Below are positions 33,039 through 44,129 of a stretch of 64,000 nucleotides of DNA, in pieces (position 1 is the first letter of the stretch; each line of letters starts with the position of its first letter). The stretch spans positions 62,001-126,000 of the forward strand of contig JAQWIT010000013.1 of NCBI GenBank assembly GCA_029248745.1. The letters run 5' to 3'. The notes under the pieces are model-generated. The model was not told where the DNA came from. It saw only the letters and a list, made by a program, of their open reading frames with translations, and did no database searches. The DNA comes from Gammaproteobacteria bacterium. GTDB lineage: Bacteria > Pseudomonadota > Gammaproteobacteria > Nitrosococcales > Methylophagaceae. Both the position numbers and the translations under genes were made by a program.

Positions 33039-34751
33039 ATGAGTGAGCAAGCAGTTAGCGCTCAAAAAGAAGGTAAAAAACTAAAGTTACCGAGAGCGGT
33101 TGGTAAAGGTCGGCAGGTTGATCCTAAAGCGCTGGCAGAGGTGCAGGCTTTATTAGGCGACGAGTCTCGGCAAAAAGACCTATTAATCGAACATTTGCAT
33201 AAGATTCAAGATGCTTATCATGCTATTTCTGCTGCTCATTTGGTTGCGTTAGCGCGTGAAATGAAATTATCAAAAGCGGAAGTGTATGAAGTGGCTACCT
33301 TTTACCATCACTTCGACGTCATCAAAGAAGGTGATACGCCACCACCGCCATTGACTGTACGTGTTTGTGAGTCATTAACGTGTGAGATGAAAGGGGCACA
33401 TGGGTTAATAGATTCTTTAGAATCTGGTTTGGGTGATGATGTCAGAGTACAAAAAGTGCCTTGCATCGGTCGCTGTGATGTTGCTCCTGTTGCTGTAGTT
33501 GGCATGAATCCGGTTGAACAGGCCGATGTGCAATCGGTGATGAATGAGGTTAAGGTCGGTAATGTAAAACCAGAAGCCATTAGTCCTATTTCTTTTGGAG
33601 ATTATCTAACCGACCAAGGATACGAGACTTATCAAGCGTGTATGGATGGCACGCATCCAATCGAAGATGTATTAAAGACAATGGATGACTCAGGTCTACG
33701 TGGTCTGGGTGGTGCGGGTTTCCCAAGTGGTAGTAAGTGGCGGATTGTTAGAGAACAGCCAGCACCTAAATTGATGGCGGTTAATATTGATGAAGGTGAG
33801 CCAGGTACATTTAAAGACAAATATTATTTAGAGCGTGATCCACACCGTTTCCTGGAGGGCATGTTGATTGCAGCTTGGGCAACGGATATTCATGAAATCT
33901 ATATTTATCTGCGTGATGAATATGCTGCTATTCGTGAATCATTAGCCGTTGAAATAGATAAGTTACAAGCCAATCCACCCGTTGAAAATATGCCAGTGAT
34001 TCATTTGCGCCGTGGCGCGGGTGCTTATATTTGTGGTGAAGAATCGGCAATGATTGAATCGATTGAAGGTAAGAGGGGTATGCCGCGTTTACGTCCTCCT
34101 TACGTGGGACAGGTTGGTTTGTTTGGGCGGCCAACGCTTGAACATAATATGGAATCAGTTTATTGGGTTCGAGATATTATTGAGAAAGGCCCTGGCTTTA
34201 TGACAGACCATGGTCGCAATGGCCGTGTTGGCCTGCGTTCATTTTCCGTCAGTGGTCGGGTCAATAAACCGGGTGTGCATTTTGCACCTGCAGGTATTTC
34301 GATGCGTGAGTTGATCGATGAATATTGTGGGGGTATGGAAGAAGGTCATACTTTTTATGGTTATTTCCCAGGGGGTGCTTCAGGTGGTATTTTGCCGGCA
34401 TCATTGGGAGATGTGCCACTAGATTTTGATACTTTGCAGGAATATGGTTGTTTCATTGGTTCGGCTGCGATTGTGGTGTTTTCCGATCAAGATAGGGCTC
34501 GTGATTTAGCGGTTAATGCGATGAAATTCTTTGAAGATGAGTCATGTGGCCAATGTACACCTTGTCGCGTTGGGACGGCGAAGGCGGTTGGTTTGATGGC
34601 GAACCCAGAATGGGATCAGGATTTATTAGAAGAACTGTCTGAGGTGATGGTTGATGCCTCGATTTGTGGTTTAGGGCAAGCAGCACCAAATCCATTACGT
34701 AGTGTGATGAAGTACTTTCCCGATGAGCTAACAACTGGGGAGTTAAAATAA
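33039..34751 (+). CDS. NAD-dependent formate dehydrogenase beta subunit, fused NuoE-like and NuoF-like domains
   Basis: NuoE-like CESLTCEMKG...PCIGRCDVAP followed by NuoF-like RGRGGAGF-type FMN/NAD region (GLRGLGGAGFPSGSKW) and SCGQCTPCRVG. Confidence 0.93.
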   Translation: MSEQAVSAQKEGKKLKLPRAVGKGRQVDPKALAEVQALLGDESRQKDLLIEHLHKIQDAYHAISAAHLVALAREMKLSKAEVYEVATFYHHFDVIKEGDTPPPPLTVRVCESLTCEMKGAHGLIDSLESGLGDDVRVQKVPCIGRCDVAPVAVVGMNPVEQADVQSVMNEVKVGNVKPEAISPISFGDYLTDQGYETYQACMDGTHPIEDVLKTMDDSGLRGLGGAGFPSGSKWRIVREQPAPKLMAVNIDEGEPGTFKDKYYLERDPHRFLEGMLIAAWATDIHEIYIYLRDEYAAIRESLAVEIDKLQANPPVENMPVIHLRRGAGAYICGEESAMIESIEGKRGMPRLRPPYVGQVGLFGRPTLEHNMESVYWVRDIIEKGPGFMTDHGRNGRVGLRSFSVSGRVNKPGVHFAPAGISMRELIDEYCGGMEEGHTFYGYFPGGASGGILPASLGDVPLDFDTLQEYGCFIGSAAIVVFSDQDRARDLAVNAMKFFEDESCGQCTPCRVGTAKAVGLMANPEWDQDLLEELSEVMVDASICGLGQAAPNPLRSVMKYFPDELTTGELK

Positions 34752-37549
34752 TGGCCGTTAATCCAGAAGAATTACTCAATACAATCAGTTTTACTTTAAA
34801 TGGCCAAGAAGTTTTGGCGTCTGAAGGTGAAACATTACTTGATGTAGCAAAACGTCAAGGGTTAGAAATTCCTCATCTTTGTTATTCGGACCGTCAAGGT
34901 GAGGCAGGTAACTGTCGCGCTTGTATGGTTGAAGTTGATGGCGAACGTGTTTTGGCGCCTTCATGCTGTCGTAAGCCATCTGAAGATATGGTGGTTAAAA
35001 CCGATAGTGAACGCGCAATAAAAGCGCAATCAATGGTACTGGAACTATTAAAAGCAGATGTTTCAGAACAACCCCAAACACTGAATTCTGAATTAGATCA
35101 CTGGGCGGGTAAATTAGACATTGGTCTGCCGCGTTTTGAAGCACGTGAGCAGCCACCTTGCGATCTGTCTCATCCGGGGATCGCCGTTAACATGGACGCG
35201 TGTATTCAATGTACGCGTTGTCTGCGTGCTTGTCGCGATGAGCAGAACAATGATGTCATTGGTTTGGCCATGCGCGGTAGTCATGCTGAGATTGTCTTTG
35301 ACCTTGATGATCCCATGGGTGAAAGTACCTGTGTCGCTTGTGGTGAGTGTGTAGAAGCGTGTCCAACCGGTGCATTGATGCCAGCTGATGAAGTGGGGTT
35401 GGAAGAACCTGATCGTAAGGTTGACTCTGTTTGCCCATATTGCGGTGTCGGTTGTCAGCTGACTTATAACATTAAAGATGAAAAAATTATTTATGTAGAA
35501 GGCCGTGATGGTCCTGCGAATAAAGGCCGCTTATGTGTGAAAGGTCGTTATGGTTTTGATTATGTCCATCACCCTCACCGTTTGACTAAACCGTTGATTC
35601 GCCGTGATGATGCACCGAAATCGGGTGATTTTTCGATGGACCCAAATGATGTCGATAAAATTTTCCGTGAAGCGACTTGGGATGAAGCTTTGGCCTTGGC
35701 AACGAGTGGCTTTAACCGTATTCGCGACGAAGAGGGCCCGAATGCCTTAGCAGGTTTTGGTAGTGCCAAGGGTAGTAACGAAGAGGCTTACTTATTCCAA
35801 AAACTAGTGAGAACGGGTTTTAAAACCAATAACGTTGATCACTGTACACGCCTTTGCCATGCTTCATCGGTAGTGGCGTTATTAGAATGTTTGGGGTCAG
35901 GTGCGGTTTCCAACCCGGTATCGGATGTCGATAAAGCAGAAGTTATTGTCATTATTGGTGCTAATCCGACAGTGAATCATCCTGTTGGTGCGACATGGAT
36001 GAAAAATGCTATACGCAAGGGTACGAAACTGATTTTGATGGATCCGCGTAGTACGGAATTATCGCGTCAGGCAACGCATCACCTAGCGTTTAAGCCGGGT
36101 AGTGATGTTCCAATGCTCAACGCGATGATGCATACGATTATCAAAGAGGGTTTGACGGATCCACAATTCATTGCCGATCGGACTGAAGGCTTCGAAGCGA
36201 TGAAAGCGCATTTAGAATCCTACACACCAGAATTGATGGAATCGATTTGTGGTATTCCTGCAGAAACGTTGAAAGAAGCGGCACGTTTATATGCATCTTC
36301 AAAAGGTTCAATGATTTTATGGGGGATGGGAGTATCACAACATATTCATGGTACTGATAATGCCCGTTGTCTTATTTCATTGGCATTAATGACAGGACAA
36401 ATTGGCCGTCCTGGTACAGGTTTGCATCCACTTCGCGGACAAAACAATGTACAAGGTGCTTCTGATATGGGCTTGATTCCGATGGTATTCCCAGATTACC
36501 AACCGGTAACAGATGAAAAAGCACATGCTTATTTTGAAGCATTGTGGGATTGTAAGTTAGATAATAAACCGGGCTTAACGGTTGTTGAAATTATGCAAGC
36601 GATTCATGCTGGTGACTTAAAAGGTCTATATGTCATGGGTGAAAACCCTGCAATGTCAGATCCTGATGCCAATCATGCGCGTCAATCAATGGCCGAGTTA
36701 GAACATTTGGTAGTACAGGATATTTTCTTAACAGAAACAGCTTATTTAGCTGATGTTGTGTTACCTGCTTCTGCTTTTTCTGAGAAGACAGCGACGTTTA
36801 CCAATACTGATAGGCTGGTGCAGTTGGGTCGTCAGGCAATTGCCCCACCGGGTGATGCACGCCAAGATTTATGGATTGTTCAAGAAATGGCCCGTGGCCT
36901 TGGCTTGGATTGGAATTATGCTGATTCATCAGAGGTGTTTGCCGAAATACGCAAAGCCGTGCCGACGATGGGTGGAATGACTTGGGATCGTTTAGAAACT
37001 GAAGGATCGATTGTTTACCCTTGTTTGGAAGAGGGAGATCCTGGCCAAGATGTTATCTTCACAGAGACATTTGAAAGTGCGAATGGCTTAGGTAAGTTTG
37101 TGCCAGCAGACATTGTGCCGCCAGATGAACGCCCTGATGCAGAGTATCCGTTTGTATTGATTACAGGACGGATGTTGGAGCATTGGCATACAGGTTCGAT
37201 GACACGTCGTTCTAATGTACTTGATGCGATTGAACCTGAAGCAGTGGCGACCATTAACCCAATTAGTTTGGATGAAATGGGTGTGATGCCGGGCGAGATG
37301 ATTACGCTGTCAACACGTCGTGGTGAAATCTCAATGATTGCAAGGGCAGATGAAGCTGTGCCTACGGGTGCAGTCTTTATGGCATTTTGTTATTACGAAG
37401 CGGCGGTGAATGAATTATCGAACGCAGCTTTAGATCCAGCAGCGAAAATTCCTGAGTTTAAGTATTGTGCAGTTAAGGTAACGCCTGGTGGTGACCCTAT
37501 GCTATTCCATAGTTATGGTGGTGGACAATCGAACAACAAATTGAATTAA
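34751..37549 (+). CDS. NAD-dependent formate dehydrogenase alpha subunit (Mo/W-bisMGD)
   Basis: N-terminal 2Fe-2S and 4Fe-4S ferredoxin motifs, CPYCGVGCQLTY, catalytic region DHCTRLCHASSVV. Confidence 0.95.
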   Translation: MAVNPEELLNTISFTLNGQEVLASEGETLLDVAKRQGLEIPHLCYSDRQGEAGNCRACMVEVDGERVLAPSCCRKPSEDMVVKTDSERAIKAQSMVLELLKADVSEQPQTLNSELDHWAGKLDIGLPRFEAREQPPCDLSHPGIAVNMDACIQCTRCLRACRDEQNNDVIGLAMRGSHAEIVFDLDDPMGESTCVACGECVEACPTGALMPADEVGLEEPDRKVDSVCPYCGVGCQLTYNIKDEKIIYVEGRDGPANKGRLCVKGRYGFDYVHHPHRLTKPLIRRDDAPKSGDFSMDPNDVDKIFREATWDEALALATSGFNRIRDEEGPNALAGFGSAKGSNEEAYLFQKLVRTGFKTNNVDHCTRLCHASSVVALLECLGSGAVSNPVSDVDKAEVIVIIGANPTVNHPVGATWMKNAIRKGTKLILMDPRSTELSRQATHHLAFKPGSDVPMLNAMMHTIIKEGLTDPQFIADRTEGFEAMKAHLESYTPELMESICGIPAETLKEAARLYASSKGSMILWGMGVSQHIHGTDNARCLISLALMTGQIGRPGTGLHPLRGQNNVQGASDMGLIPMVFPDYQPVTDEKAHAYFEALWDCKLDNKPGLTVVEIMQAIHAGDLKGLYVMGENPAMSDPDANHARQSMAELEHLVVQDIFLTETAYLADVVLPASAFSEKTATFTNTDRLVQLGRQAIAPPGDARQDLWIVQEMARGLGLDWNYADSSEVFAEIRKAVPTMGGMTWDRLETEGSIVYPCLEEGDPGQDVIFTETFESANGLGKFVPADIVPPDERPDAEYPFVLITGRMLEHWHTGSMTRRSNVLDAIEPEAVATINPISLDEMGVMPGEMITLSTRRGEISMIARADEAVPTGAVFMAFCYYEAAVNELSNAALDPAAKIPEFKYCAVKVTPGGDPMLFHSYGGGQSNNKLN

Positions 37550-37574
37550 TTTTCGAGTAATAAACACAATTAAG

Positions 37575-37601
37575 AGCCAAGCACTTTTTAGTGTCTTGGC
37601 T
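37575..37601 (+). terminator. hairpin terminator after formate dehydrogenase
   Basis: agccaagcac-tttttag-tgtcttggct followed by ttg. Confidence 0.5.
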
Positions 37602-37662
37602 TTGTTGTGCCGGTTTGTATGATAACGAATGCCAGCTATGGCGATGAAGGTATAACGACGTA

Positions 37663-38415
37663 ATGAAAATTTTGGTCAGTAATGATGATGGCTATACGGC
37701 GGAAGGTATTCGTGCTTTAGCTGATGCTATGACAGAGTTAGGTGACATTACAGTTGTTGCACCTGACCGTAATCGAAGTGGTGCCAGCAACTCGCTGACA
37801 TTAGAAAAACCTTTACGTCTGAATAAAATGGATGATGGTGTCTACCGTGTTGATGGTACGCCGACAGATTGTGTACACCTTGCAATTACCGGTCTATTAG
37901 AAGATGAGCCTGATATGGTGGTGTCGGGCATTAATGCCGGCGCTAATTTGGGTGATGATGTGTTGTATTCAGGCACAGTTGCTGCAGCGATGGAAGGGCG
38001 TTTTTTAGGGCGTCCTGCGATTGCGATATCTCTGAATGGTCACACCGCGACGCATTTTGAGACAGCAGCTTGGGTGGCAAAGAAGTTAGTGCGTCATCTT
38101 CAAACGACGTCGTTACCGGCTGATACCATTTTGAATGTGAATGTTCCGGACTTACCGATTGAGGAAATCACGGGCTTTGAAACGACGCGTTTAGGGCATC
38201 GTCACAAAGCTGATCCAGTGATTAAAGAGTTAGATCCCCGTGGGCGTGAGATGTATTGGGTGGGGCCTGCAGGTGAAGAGCAAGATGCGGGCCCGGGAAC
38301 TGATTTTGATGCGATCCGTCGTGGTGCTGTGTCGGTGACGCCATTGCAAATCGATTTAACGGCTTATAAAGCCATTGATGGTGTAGCTAATTGGTTAAAA
38401 GGAGCAGCCGTTTGA
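37663..38415 (+). CDS. surE: 5'/3'-nucleotidase SurE
   Basis: [32 protein letters not shown]. Confidence 0.97.
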   Translation: MKILVSNDDGYTAEGIRALADAMTELGDITVVAPDRNRSGASNSLTLEKPLRLNKMDDGVYRVDGTPTDCVHLAITGLLEDEPDMVVSGINAGANLGDDVLYSGTVAAAMEGRFLGRPAIAISLNGHTATHFETAAWVAKKLVRHLQTTSLPADTILNVNVPDLPIEEITGFETTRLGHRHKADPVIKELDPRGREMYWVGPAGEEQDAGPGTDFDAIRRGAVSVTPLQIDLTAYKAIDGVANWLKGAAV

Positions 38416-38438
38416 TTCTTGATAGTCGTGGCATTGGT

Positions 38439-39071
38439 ATGACATCTCAGCGTACCCGTGACCGTTTAATCAATCGTTTAAAAGAGAAAGGCATTCAAAA
38501 TATTGAATTGCTCAATGTGATGCGCGAACTACCACGCCATTTATTTGTTGATGAAGCGTTAGCAAGCCGTGCTTATGAAGATACGGCCTTACCGATAGGT
38601 CATGGCCAAACTATTTCTCAGCCACACAGTGTGGCTAGAATGACAGAAATCTTGTTAGAAGGTATTCCTAAAAAGAAAGTGTTGGAAGTCGGCACAGGCT
38701 CGGGTTACCAAACGGCTGTGTTGTCGAAGCTGATAGAGCGGGTGTACAGCGTTGAGCGAATCGAACCATTACAAAACCAAGCACGTGAGCGGTTTTATCA
38801 ATTAAAACATAATAATATTCGATTGAAATACAGCGACGGTACCTGGGGCTGGGAAGAAAATGCACCTTATGATGGCATTATTGTGACTTGCGCGCCCGAG
38901 GAAATTCCTGATGCTTTATTACAGCAATTAGCCCCAGGCGGTAGGCTCGTCATCCCAGTTGGGGGCAGCGGTAATCAGTCGCTACGGGTTATTGACCGTA
39001 ATGGCAATACCTTTGAAGAGCAGGTATTGGACGATGTGAGTTTTGTGCCGTTATTATCGGGCCAAGAATAG
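38439..39071 (+). CDS. pcm: protein-L-isoaspartate(D-aspartate) O-methyltransferase
   Basis: [37 protein letters not shown]; follows surE. Confidence 0.95.
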   Translation: MTSQRTRDRLINRLKEKGIQNIELLNVMRELPRHLFVDEALASRAYEDTALPIGHGQTISQPHSVARMTEILLEGIPKKKVLEVGTGSGYQTAVLSKLIERVYSVERIEPLQNQARERFYQLKHNNIRLKYSDGTWGWEENAPYDGIIVTCAPEEIPDALLQQLAPGGRLVIPVGGSGNQSLRVIDRNGNTFEEQVLDDVSFVPLLSGQE

Positions 39072-39104
39072 CCGGCTGGGTATAAGCCGGTTAGATGGAG
39101 GTAA

Positions 39105-39524
39105 TTGGCGATGCTTTATACACAGTTAATTTATGGCACGATGATTATCACGGCAGTGGTGATTTTTCATGTTGCGAGCTTAGTCTTTTTAGCGAGGCTA
39201 TTGAAGCGCTGGCATGATAATTATTCCCTTTTTGACAATGTCAAAGTAGCGGCAGTGGGGCTTGGTACATCAGTTTTCTTCATCATAGGTATTAACACGA
39301 TTGAAGCCTCGTTCTGGGCTTATATTTATCTCCTACTTGGCGAATTTCAGACGATTAATGATGCCCTTTATTTTTCGATCTCAACGGCAACAACAGTAGG
39401 CTATGGCGATGTTGTTATGTCAGAACAATGGCGTTTATTGAGTAGTCTCGAGGCGATGGGGTGGTGGTTGTTATTTGGTCCCAGTACGGTCTTTTTTAAT
39501 GGGATTAATGCGTTATGTCTTTAA
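39105..39524 (+). CDS. two-TM ion channel family protein
   Basis: Selectivity-filter motif SISTATTVGYGDVVM. Confidence 0.85.
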   Translation: MAMLYTQLIYGTMIITAVVIFHVASLVFLARLLKRWHDNYSLFDNVKVAAVGLGTSVFFIIGINTIEASFWAYIYLLLGEFQTINDALYFSISTATTVGYGDVVMSEQWRLLSSLEAMGWWLLFGPSTVFFNGINALCL

Positions 39525-39557
39525 TGATGTCTCGGTCAAATAAGCGGTAGTGATTTA

Positions 39558-40136
39558 ATGAAGTTGTTCTCAGGTATTTATCAAAAGGTCATGGACTGGT
39601 CTAAACACCGCCTAGCCAGTTATTGGTTAGCATTGGTCAGTTTTACCGAGTCTTCCTTTTTTATTATTCCACCGGATGTGATGCTGGCACCGATGTCGCT
39701 GGCTAAGCCTCAAAAAGCATGGTTTTATGCTGGTTTGACGACGATAGCCTCAGTATTGGGTGGCTTATTGGGTTATGCCATTGGGGTGTTCGCTTTTGAT
39801 ATGGTCGAGCCTTTATTGCATGAACTAGGTTATTTTGAATCTTATTTGACGGCGCAAGCTTGGTTTAAGGAATGGGGTTTTTGGGCTATTTTTATGGCGG
39901 GATTCACGCCAATTCCTTATAAAATTTTCACGATTGCTGCGGGCGCTGCGGCAATGGCTTTGTTGCCATTTGTATTGGGCTCAATTGTGGGTAGGGGGCT
40001 TAGGTTCTTTTTAGTCGCAGGTCTAATGCGGTGGGGCGGAGAAAGCTTAGAAAAACAATTATCGCTTTGGGTCGATCGTTTAGGCTGGGCAATGGTGTTT
40101 ATTCTTGTCGGTGTTTATTTTATTTGGTTTCATTAA
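39558..40136 (+). CDS. YqaA family membrane protein
   Basis: SFTESSFFIIPPDVMLAPM and AGFTPIPYKIFTIAAG; SurE-Pcm-YqaA-NlpD context. Confidence 0.9.
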   Translation: MKLFSGIYQKVMDWSKHRLASYWLALVSFTESSFFIIPPDVMLAPMSLAKPQKAWFYAGLTTIASVLGGLLGYAIGVFAFDMVEPLLHELGYFESYLTAQAWFKEWGFWAIFMAGFTPIPYKIFTIAAGAAAMALLPFVLGSIVGRGLRFFLVAGLMRWGGESLEKQLSLWVDRLGWAMVFILVGVYFIWFH

Positions 40137-40246
40137 GATTTGAATAACTAAATTGTAAACTTCAACTGTTATATAGTGTGATATGAAGGACGAAAGGGGG
40201 TCTAAGACTCTGTTTCACGGTAAATTGGATTGGCATTAGAGCAACG

Positions 40247-40984
40247 TTGTTGATGAGATTCATTTTGATTTTTTTGATGTTAGCTTTGGTTGGCTGCGGT
40301 GGTAGTCAGGCAGTTGCACCTGTTGGTGTTTACCGGGTACAAAGTCAGGAACCTCCACGTTCGGTTTATAAAGTGAAGCGGGGCGATACGCTTTATTCAG
40401 TGAGCTGGCGTTTTGGAATGGATTTCAAAAGGGTGGCAAGTATAAATGGTATTAAGTCACCGTATACGATCTATGTAGGTCAAGAGTTAAAATTTAAACC
40501 TTATCGACAGATTGCGAAAAAGAAGACGACTCAGAAAAGGTCGACGTTTAAGAAAAAAACAACAAAAAAGAAAAAGGTTGCAGCTAAGTCGACCTGGGCA
40601 CCATCAAATCAACGATTACGTTGGCAATGGCCGGTGAATGGTAAGATCATTTCAAGTTATTCGAAAAGCGCTGCTGGTCGGCAAGGCATTGATATTGCCG
40701 GAAAATCAGGCCAAAAAGTGGCAGCGGCTGCAGCGGGTAAAGTGGTCTATAGTGGGAATGGGTTACCGCGGTATGGCAATCTGATTATTATTAAGCATAA
40801 CGATACTTATTTGAGTGCGTATGCGCATAATAAATATTTGACGGTGAAGGATGGTCAGGCCGTGAAAGCGGGCCAAAAAATTGCACTATTAGGTCGAACA
40901 GGTGCTCAGCGTGACCAATTACATTTTGAAATTCGTCGTAATGGCAAGCCGGTTGATCCCATGCATTTTTTACCAAAGCGCTAA
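40247..40984 (+). CDS. nlpD: LysM/M23 peptidoglycan-binding lipoprotein NlpD
   Basis: Lipobox LALVGCGG, LysM YKVKRGDTLYSVSWRFGMD, degenerate M23 domain. Confidence 0.9.
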   Translation: MLMRFILIFLMLALVGCGGSQAVAPVGVYRVQSQEPPRSVYKVKRGDTLYSVSWRFGMDFKRVASINGIKSPYTIYVGQELKFKPYRQIAKKKTTQKRSTFKKKTTKKKKVAAKSTWAPSNQRLRWQWPVNGKIISSYSKSAAGRQGIDIAGKSGQKVAAAAAGKVVYSGNGLPRYGNLIIIKHNDTYLSAYAHNKYLTVKDGQAVKAGQKIALLGRTGAQRDQLHFEIRRNGKPVDPMHFLPKR

Positions 40985-41065
40985 CTCAAGTTAAATTGAC
41001 CTAAATACGTTACAATATGCCGTCTTCAGTTATGCTTGAATGGATATATTTACCAAGAGGTTGGT

Positions 41066-42161
41066 TTGGAATTAGGCGCAACAATGCACAAGATTAAAGA
41101 GCTCACAGGTCGCAGTGACGATCTTAGGGGGTATCTTTGACTATGATGGCAAAGCTGAACAACTTGTTGAGGTGTCACGAGAGTTAGAATCACCCGCAGT
41201 TTGGGATGATCAAGAACGGGCACAAAAATTAGGACAAGAACGAGTCAGTCTTGAACGAATTGTGACAACCTTGTCATCTCACCGTGAAACGTTATCAGAT
41301 GCGAAAGACTTAATTGAACTGGCCGTTGAAGAACAAGATCAAGAGACGTTCGATGCTGTTCAAGCAGACTTAACTGGGCTAGAAGAAGCCTTAGAAAAAT
41401 TAGAATTCCAACGGATGTTTTCGGGTAAGCTTGATATGAATAATGCTTATTTGGATATTCAATCGGGCTCGGGTGGTACAGAAGCGCAAGATTGGGCGGA
41501 TATGATTTTGCGGATGTATTTGCGTTGGGGCGAATCCCATGACTATAAAGTCACTTTGGTAGAAGCTTCTGGTGGTGAAGTGGCTGGGATAAAAAGTGCC
41601 ACAATTCATTTTGAGGGTGAATATGCTTTTGGGATGTTACGGACTGAAACAGGGGTACATCGCTTAGTACGTAAATCGCCATTTGATTCAGGCGCACGCC
41701 GCCATACCTCATTTGCTTCAGTGTTCGTGTCCCCCGAAGTTGATGACAATATTGAGGTAGAAATTAACCCGTCAGATTTACGTGTTGATACTTATCGCGC
41801 CAGTGGAGCGGGTGGTCAGCATGTTAATAAAACAGATTCGGCGATTCGGGTAACGCATTTACCGACCAATACTGTGGTGCAATGTCAGAACCAGCGTTCA
41901 CAGCATCAGAATCGTGAGAATGCGATGAATCAATTGAAGGCCAAGCTCTATGAGCTTGAGTTGATGAAGCAGAACGAAGAGAAACAAGCAGCAGAAGAAG
42001 CGAAATCTGATATTGGCTGGGGCAGTCAGATACGGTCTTATGTTTTAGACCAGTCCCGTATTAAAGATTTACGTACCAATGTTGAAACGGGTAATACTCA
42101 GGCCGTGTTAGATGGCGATTTGGACCAATTTATTGAAGCTTCCCTAAAATCAGGGTTGTAA
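41066..42161 (+). CDS. prfB: peptide chain release factor 2 with programmed +1 frameshift
   Basis: TTG start with AAGAGG RBS; zero-frame ...SDDLRGYL*, slippery CTT-TGA-C at 41135-41141 with internal AGGGGG; downstream frame [12 protein letters not shown]...[11 protein letters not shown]. Confidence 0.92.
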
Positions 42162-42172
42162 TTGAGAGCACT

Positions 42173-43669
42173 ATGACAAACGAAACAGAACAAGACGAAA
42201 ACAGACTGATCGCACAGCGTCGTGAAAAACTCGCTGAATTGCGGACGGAAGGCAACGCTTTCCCAAATGATTTTCGTCGTAATGTGATGAATGCCGAGTT
42301 AGCGACAGAATATGCTGAAACGGATACGGATGCCTTGAGAGCAGATACCCGTCGTGTGAGGATTGCAGGCCGTCTAATGACCAAGCGTGTGATGGGTAAG
42401 GCAAGCTTTGCAACGATTCGCGATATGTCAGGTGATATGCAGCTTTATGTGAAGCGTGACGATTTGGCTGAAGGCGTCTACCCAGCGTTTAAGAAGTGGG
42501 ATCTGGGCGATATTATAGCTGCGGAAGGCACGTTATTTCGTACCCAAAAAGGCGAGCTCTCGGTGCTGGTGGAAGATATTCGTTTATTAACGAAATCATT
42601 ACGACCTTTGCCTGAAAAATTCCATGGTTTATCTGATCAAGAAATGCGTTATCGCCAGCGTTATGTTGATTTGATTATGAATGAAGCCAGCCGTGAGACA
42701 TTCCGTGTTCGGACTAAAGTGATTGATGGTATTCGTCGCTTCTTGATGTCAAAAGACTATTTAGAAGTTGAAACACCGATGATGCAGGCGATTCCGGGTG
42801 GCGCGACAGCAAGACCTTTTACCACTTTCCATAATGCCTTGGGTATGGATTTGTTTTTGCGTATTGCACCAGAATTGTATTTGAAGCGTTTAGTTGTTGG
42901 CGGTTTTGAGCGGGTGTTTGAAATTAACCGTAACTTCCGTAATGAAGGTTTATCAACACGTCATAACCCTGAATTCACGATGGTGGAGTTTTATCAGGCT
43001 TATTCAGATTACCAAGAGTTAATGGACTTAACGGAAGAAATGTTACGAACTGTGACACAAGATGTTTTAGGGACATCACGAGTACATTATCAAGGCACGG
43101 ATTTAGACTTTTCAAAACCATTCCACCGGATGACAGTGGTTGAATCTATCTTACATTTTAATCCATCAATTACGGTCGAGCAGTTGGCTGATATTGAGAG
43201 TGCAAAGGCGATAGTTGATGGGTTAGGTATTCCATTGAAAGATAGCTATGGTTTAGGTAAAGTCCAAATCGAAATCTTTGAAAAAACTGTTGAAGAGCGT
43301 TTGATAGAGCCAACGTTTATCACGGCTTATCCGACTGAAGTATCACCGTTAGCACGTCGTAGTGATGTCGATCCGTTTGTAACCGATCGATTTGAGTTTT
43401 TTGTGGGCGGTCGTGAAATTGCTAATGGTTTTTCAGAGTTGAATGATGCCGAAGATCAGGCCGAGCGTTTCCAAGCACAAGTGGCTGATAAAGATGCAGG
43501 TGATGATGAAGCAATGCACTTTGATGCGGATTATATTCGTGCGTTAGAGTATGGTATGCCGCCAACTGCTGGTGAAGGGATTGGGATTGATCGTTTAGTG
43601 ATGCTATTAACCGATTCACCGACGATTCGTGATGTGTTGTTGTTTCCACATATGAGACCGGAAGTTTAA
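42173..43669 (+). CDS. lysS: lysyl-tRNA synthetase (class II)
   Basis: [36 protein letters not shown]. Confidence 0.97.
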   Translation: MTNETEQDENRLIAQRREKLAELRTEGNAFPNDFRRNVMNAELATEYAETDTDALRADTRRVRIAGRLMTKRVMGKASFATIRDMSGDMQLYVKRDDLAEGVYPAFKKWDLGDIIAAEGTLFRTQKGELSVLVEDIRLLTKSLRPLPEKFHGLSDQEMRYRQRYVDLIMNEASRETFRVRTKVIDGIRRFLMSKDYLEVETPMMQAIPGGATARPFTTFHNALGMDLFLRIAPELYLKRLVVGGFERVFEINRNFRNEGLSTRHNPEFTMVEFYQAYSDYQELMDLTEEMLRTVTQDVLGTSRVHYQGTDLDFSKPFHRMTVVESILHFNPSITVEQLADIESAKAIVDGLGIPLKDSYGLGKVQIEIFEKTVEERLIEPTFITAYPTEVSPLARRSDVDPFVTDRFEFFVGGREIANGFSELNDAEDQAERFQAQVADKDAGDDEAMHFDADYIRALEYGMPPTAGEGIGIDRLVMLLTDSPTIRDVLLFPHMRPEV

Positions 43670-44036
43670 ATAGCAGATTTATCAATTGCCCTTGTAGGTC
43701 TTTTTATTAGCGGTTCGGCTAGGGCAATTGTTAATTCCATTTCTGTATTTGCGAGTATTTGACTTTCTTGAAATTCAGCATCTTTAAGATGAATCTTTGA
43801 AATATCATACTCTGCATTAATATCCCAAGATTCAATATTGATACAGCCTTTATGAATATTGGGAGTAATTTCTATATATCCATGACGATAATTTCAGCTA
43901 ATTGTTTAGCAATGACGTCGGGTTCATCAACAACATCACGGACGCGGAGCACAACTTCTGGTAGGGTGGTTAATACTAAGCTACCATTCTCGAGTTCTTG
44001 TAAGATTTCGTTATAGAGTAGCTCTTACCCACGCAT
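43670..44036 (-). pseudogene. remnants of two genes: HDOD-like fragment (43872-44036) and an unidentified fragment (43670-43880)
   Basis: Minus strand: ELLYNEILQELENGSLVLTTLPEVVLRVRDVVDEPDVIAKQLAEIIVMDI* (HDOD N-terminus) and HGYIEITPNIHKGCINIESWDINAEYDISKIHLKDAEFQ... in another frame. Confidence 0.5.
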
Positions 44037-44129
44037 AATTATTCATGCTTATTAAATGTGATTTGAAGTGTTGGTCATTTTCAGTTATTTTGCTGGGTTT
44101 GCCAACTGTTTTTTATTATTTCAGGTGAC

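Noticed and set aside
40500-40590. Lys/Thr-rich repetitive stretch (KKKTTQKRSTFKKKTTKKKKV) as a possible DNA repeat
   Set aside because: It is the low-complexity linker between LysM and M23 domains of NlpD, a normal feature.
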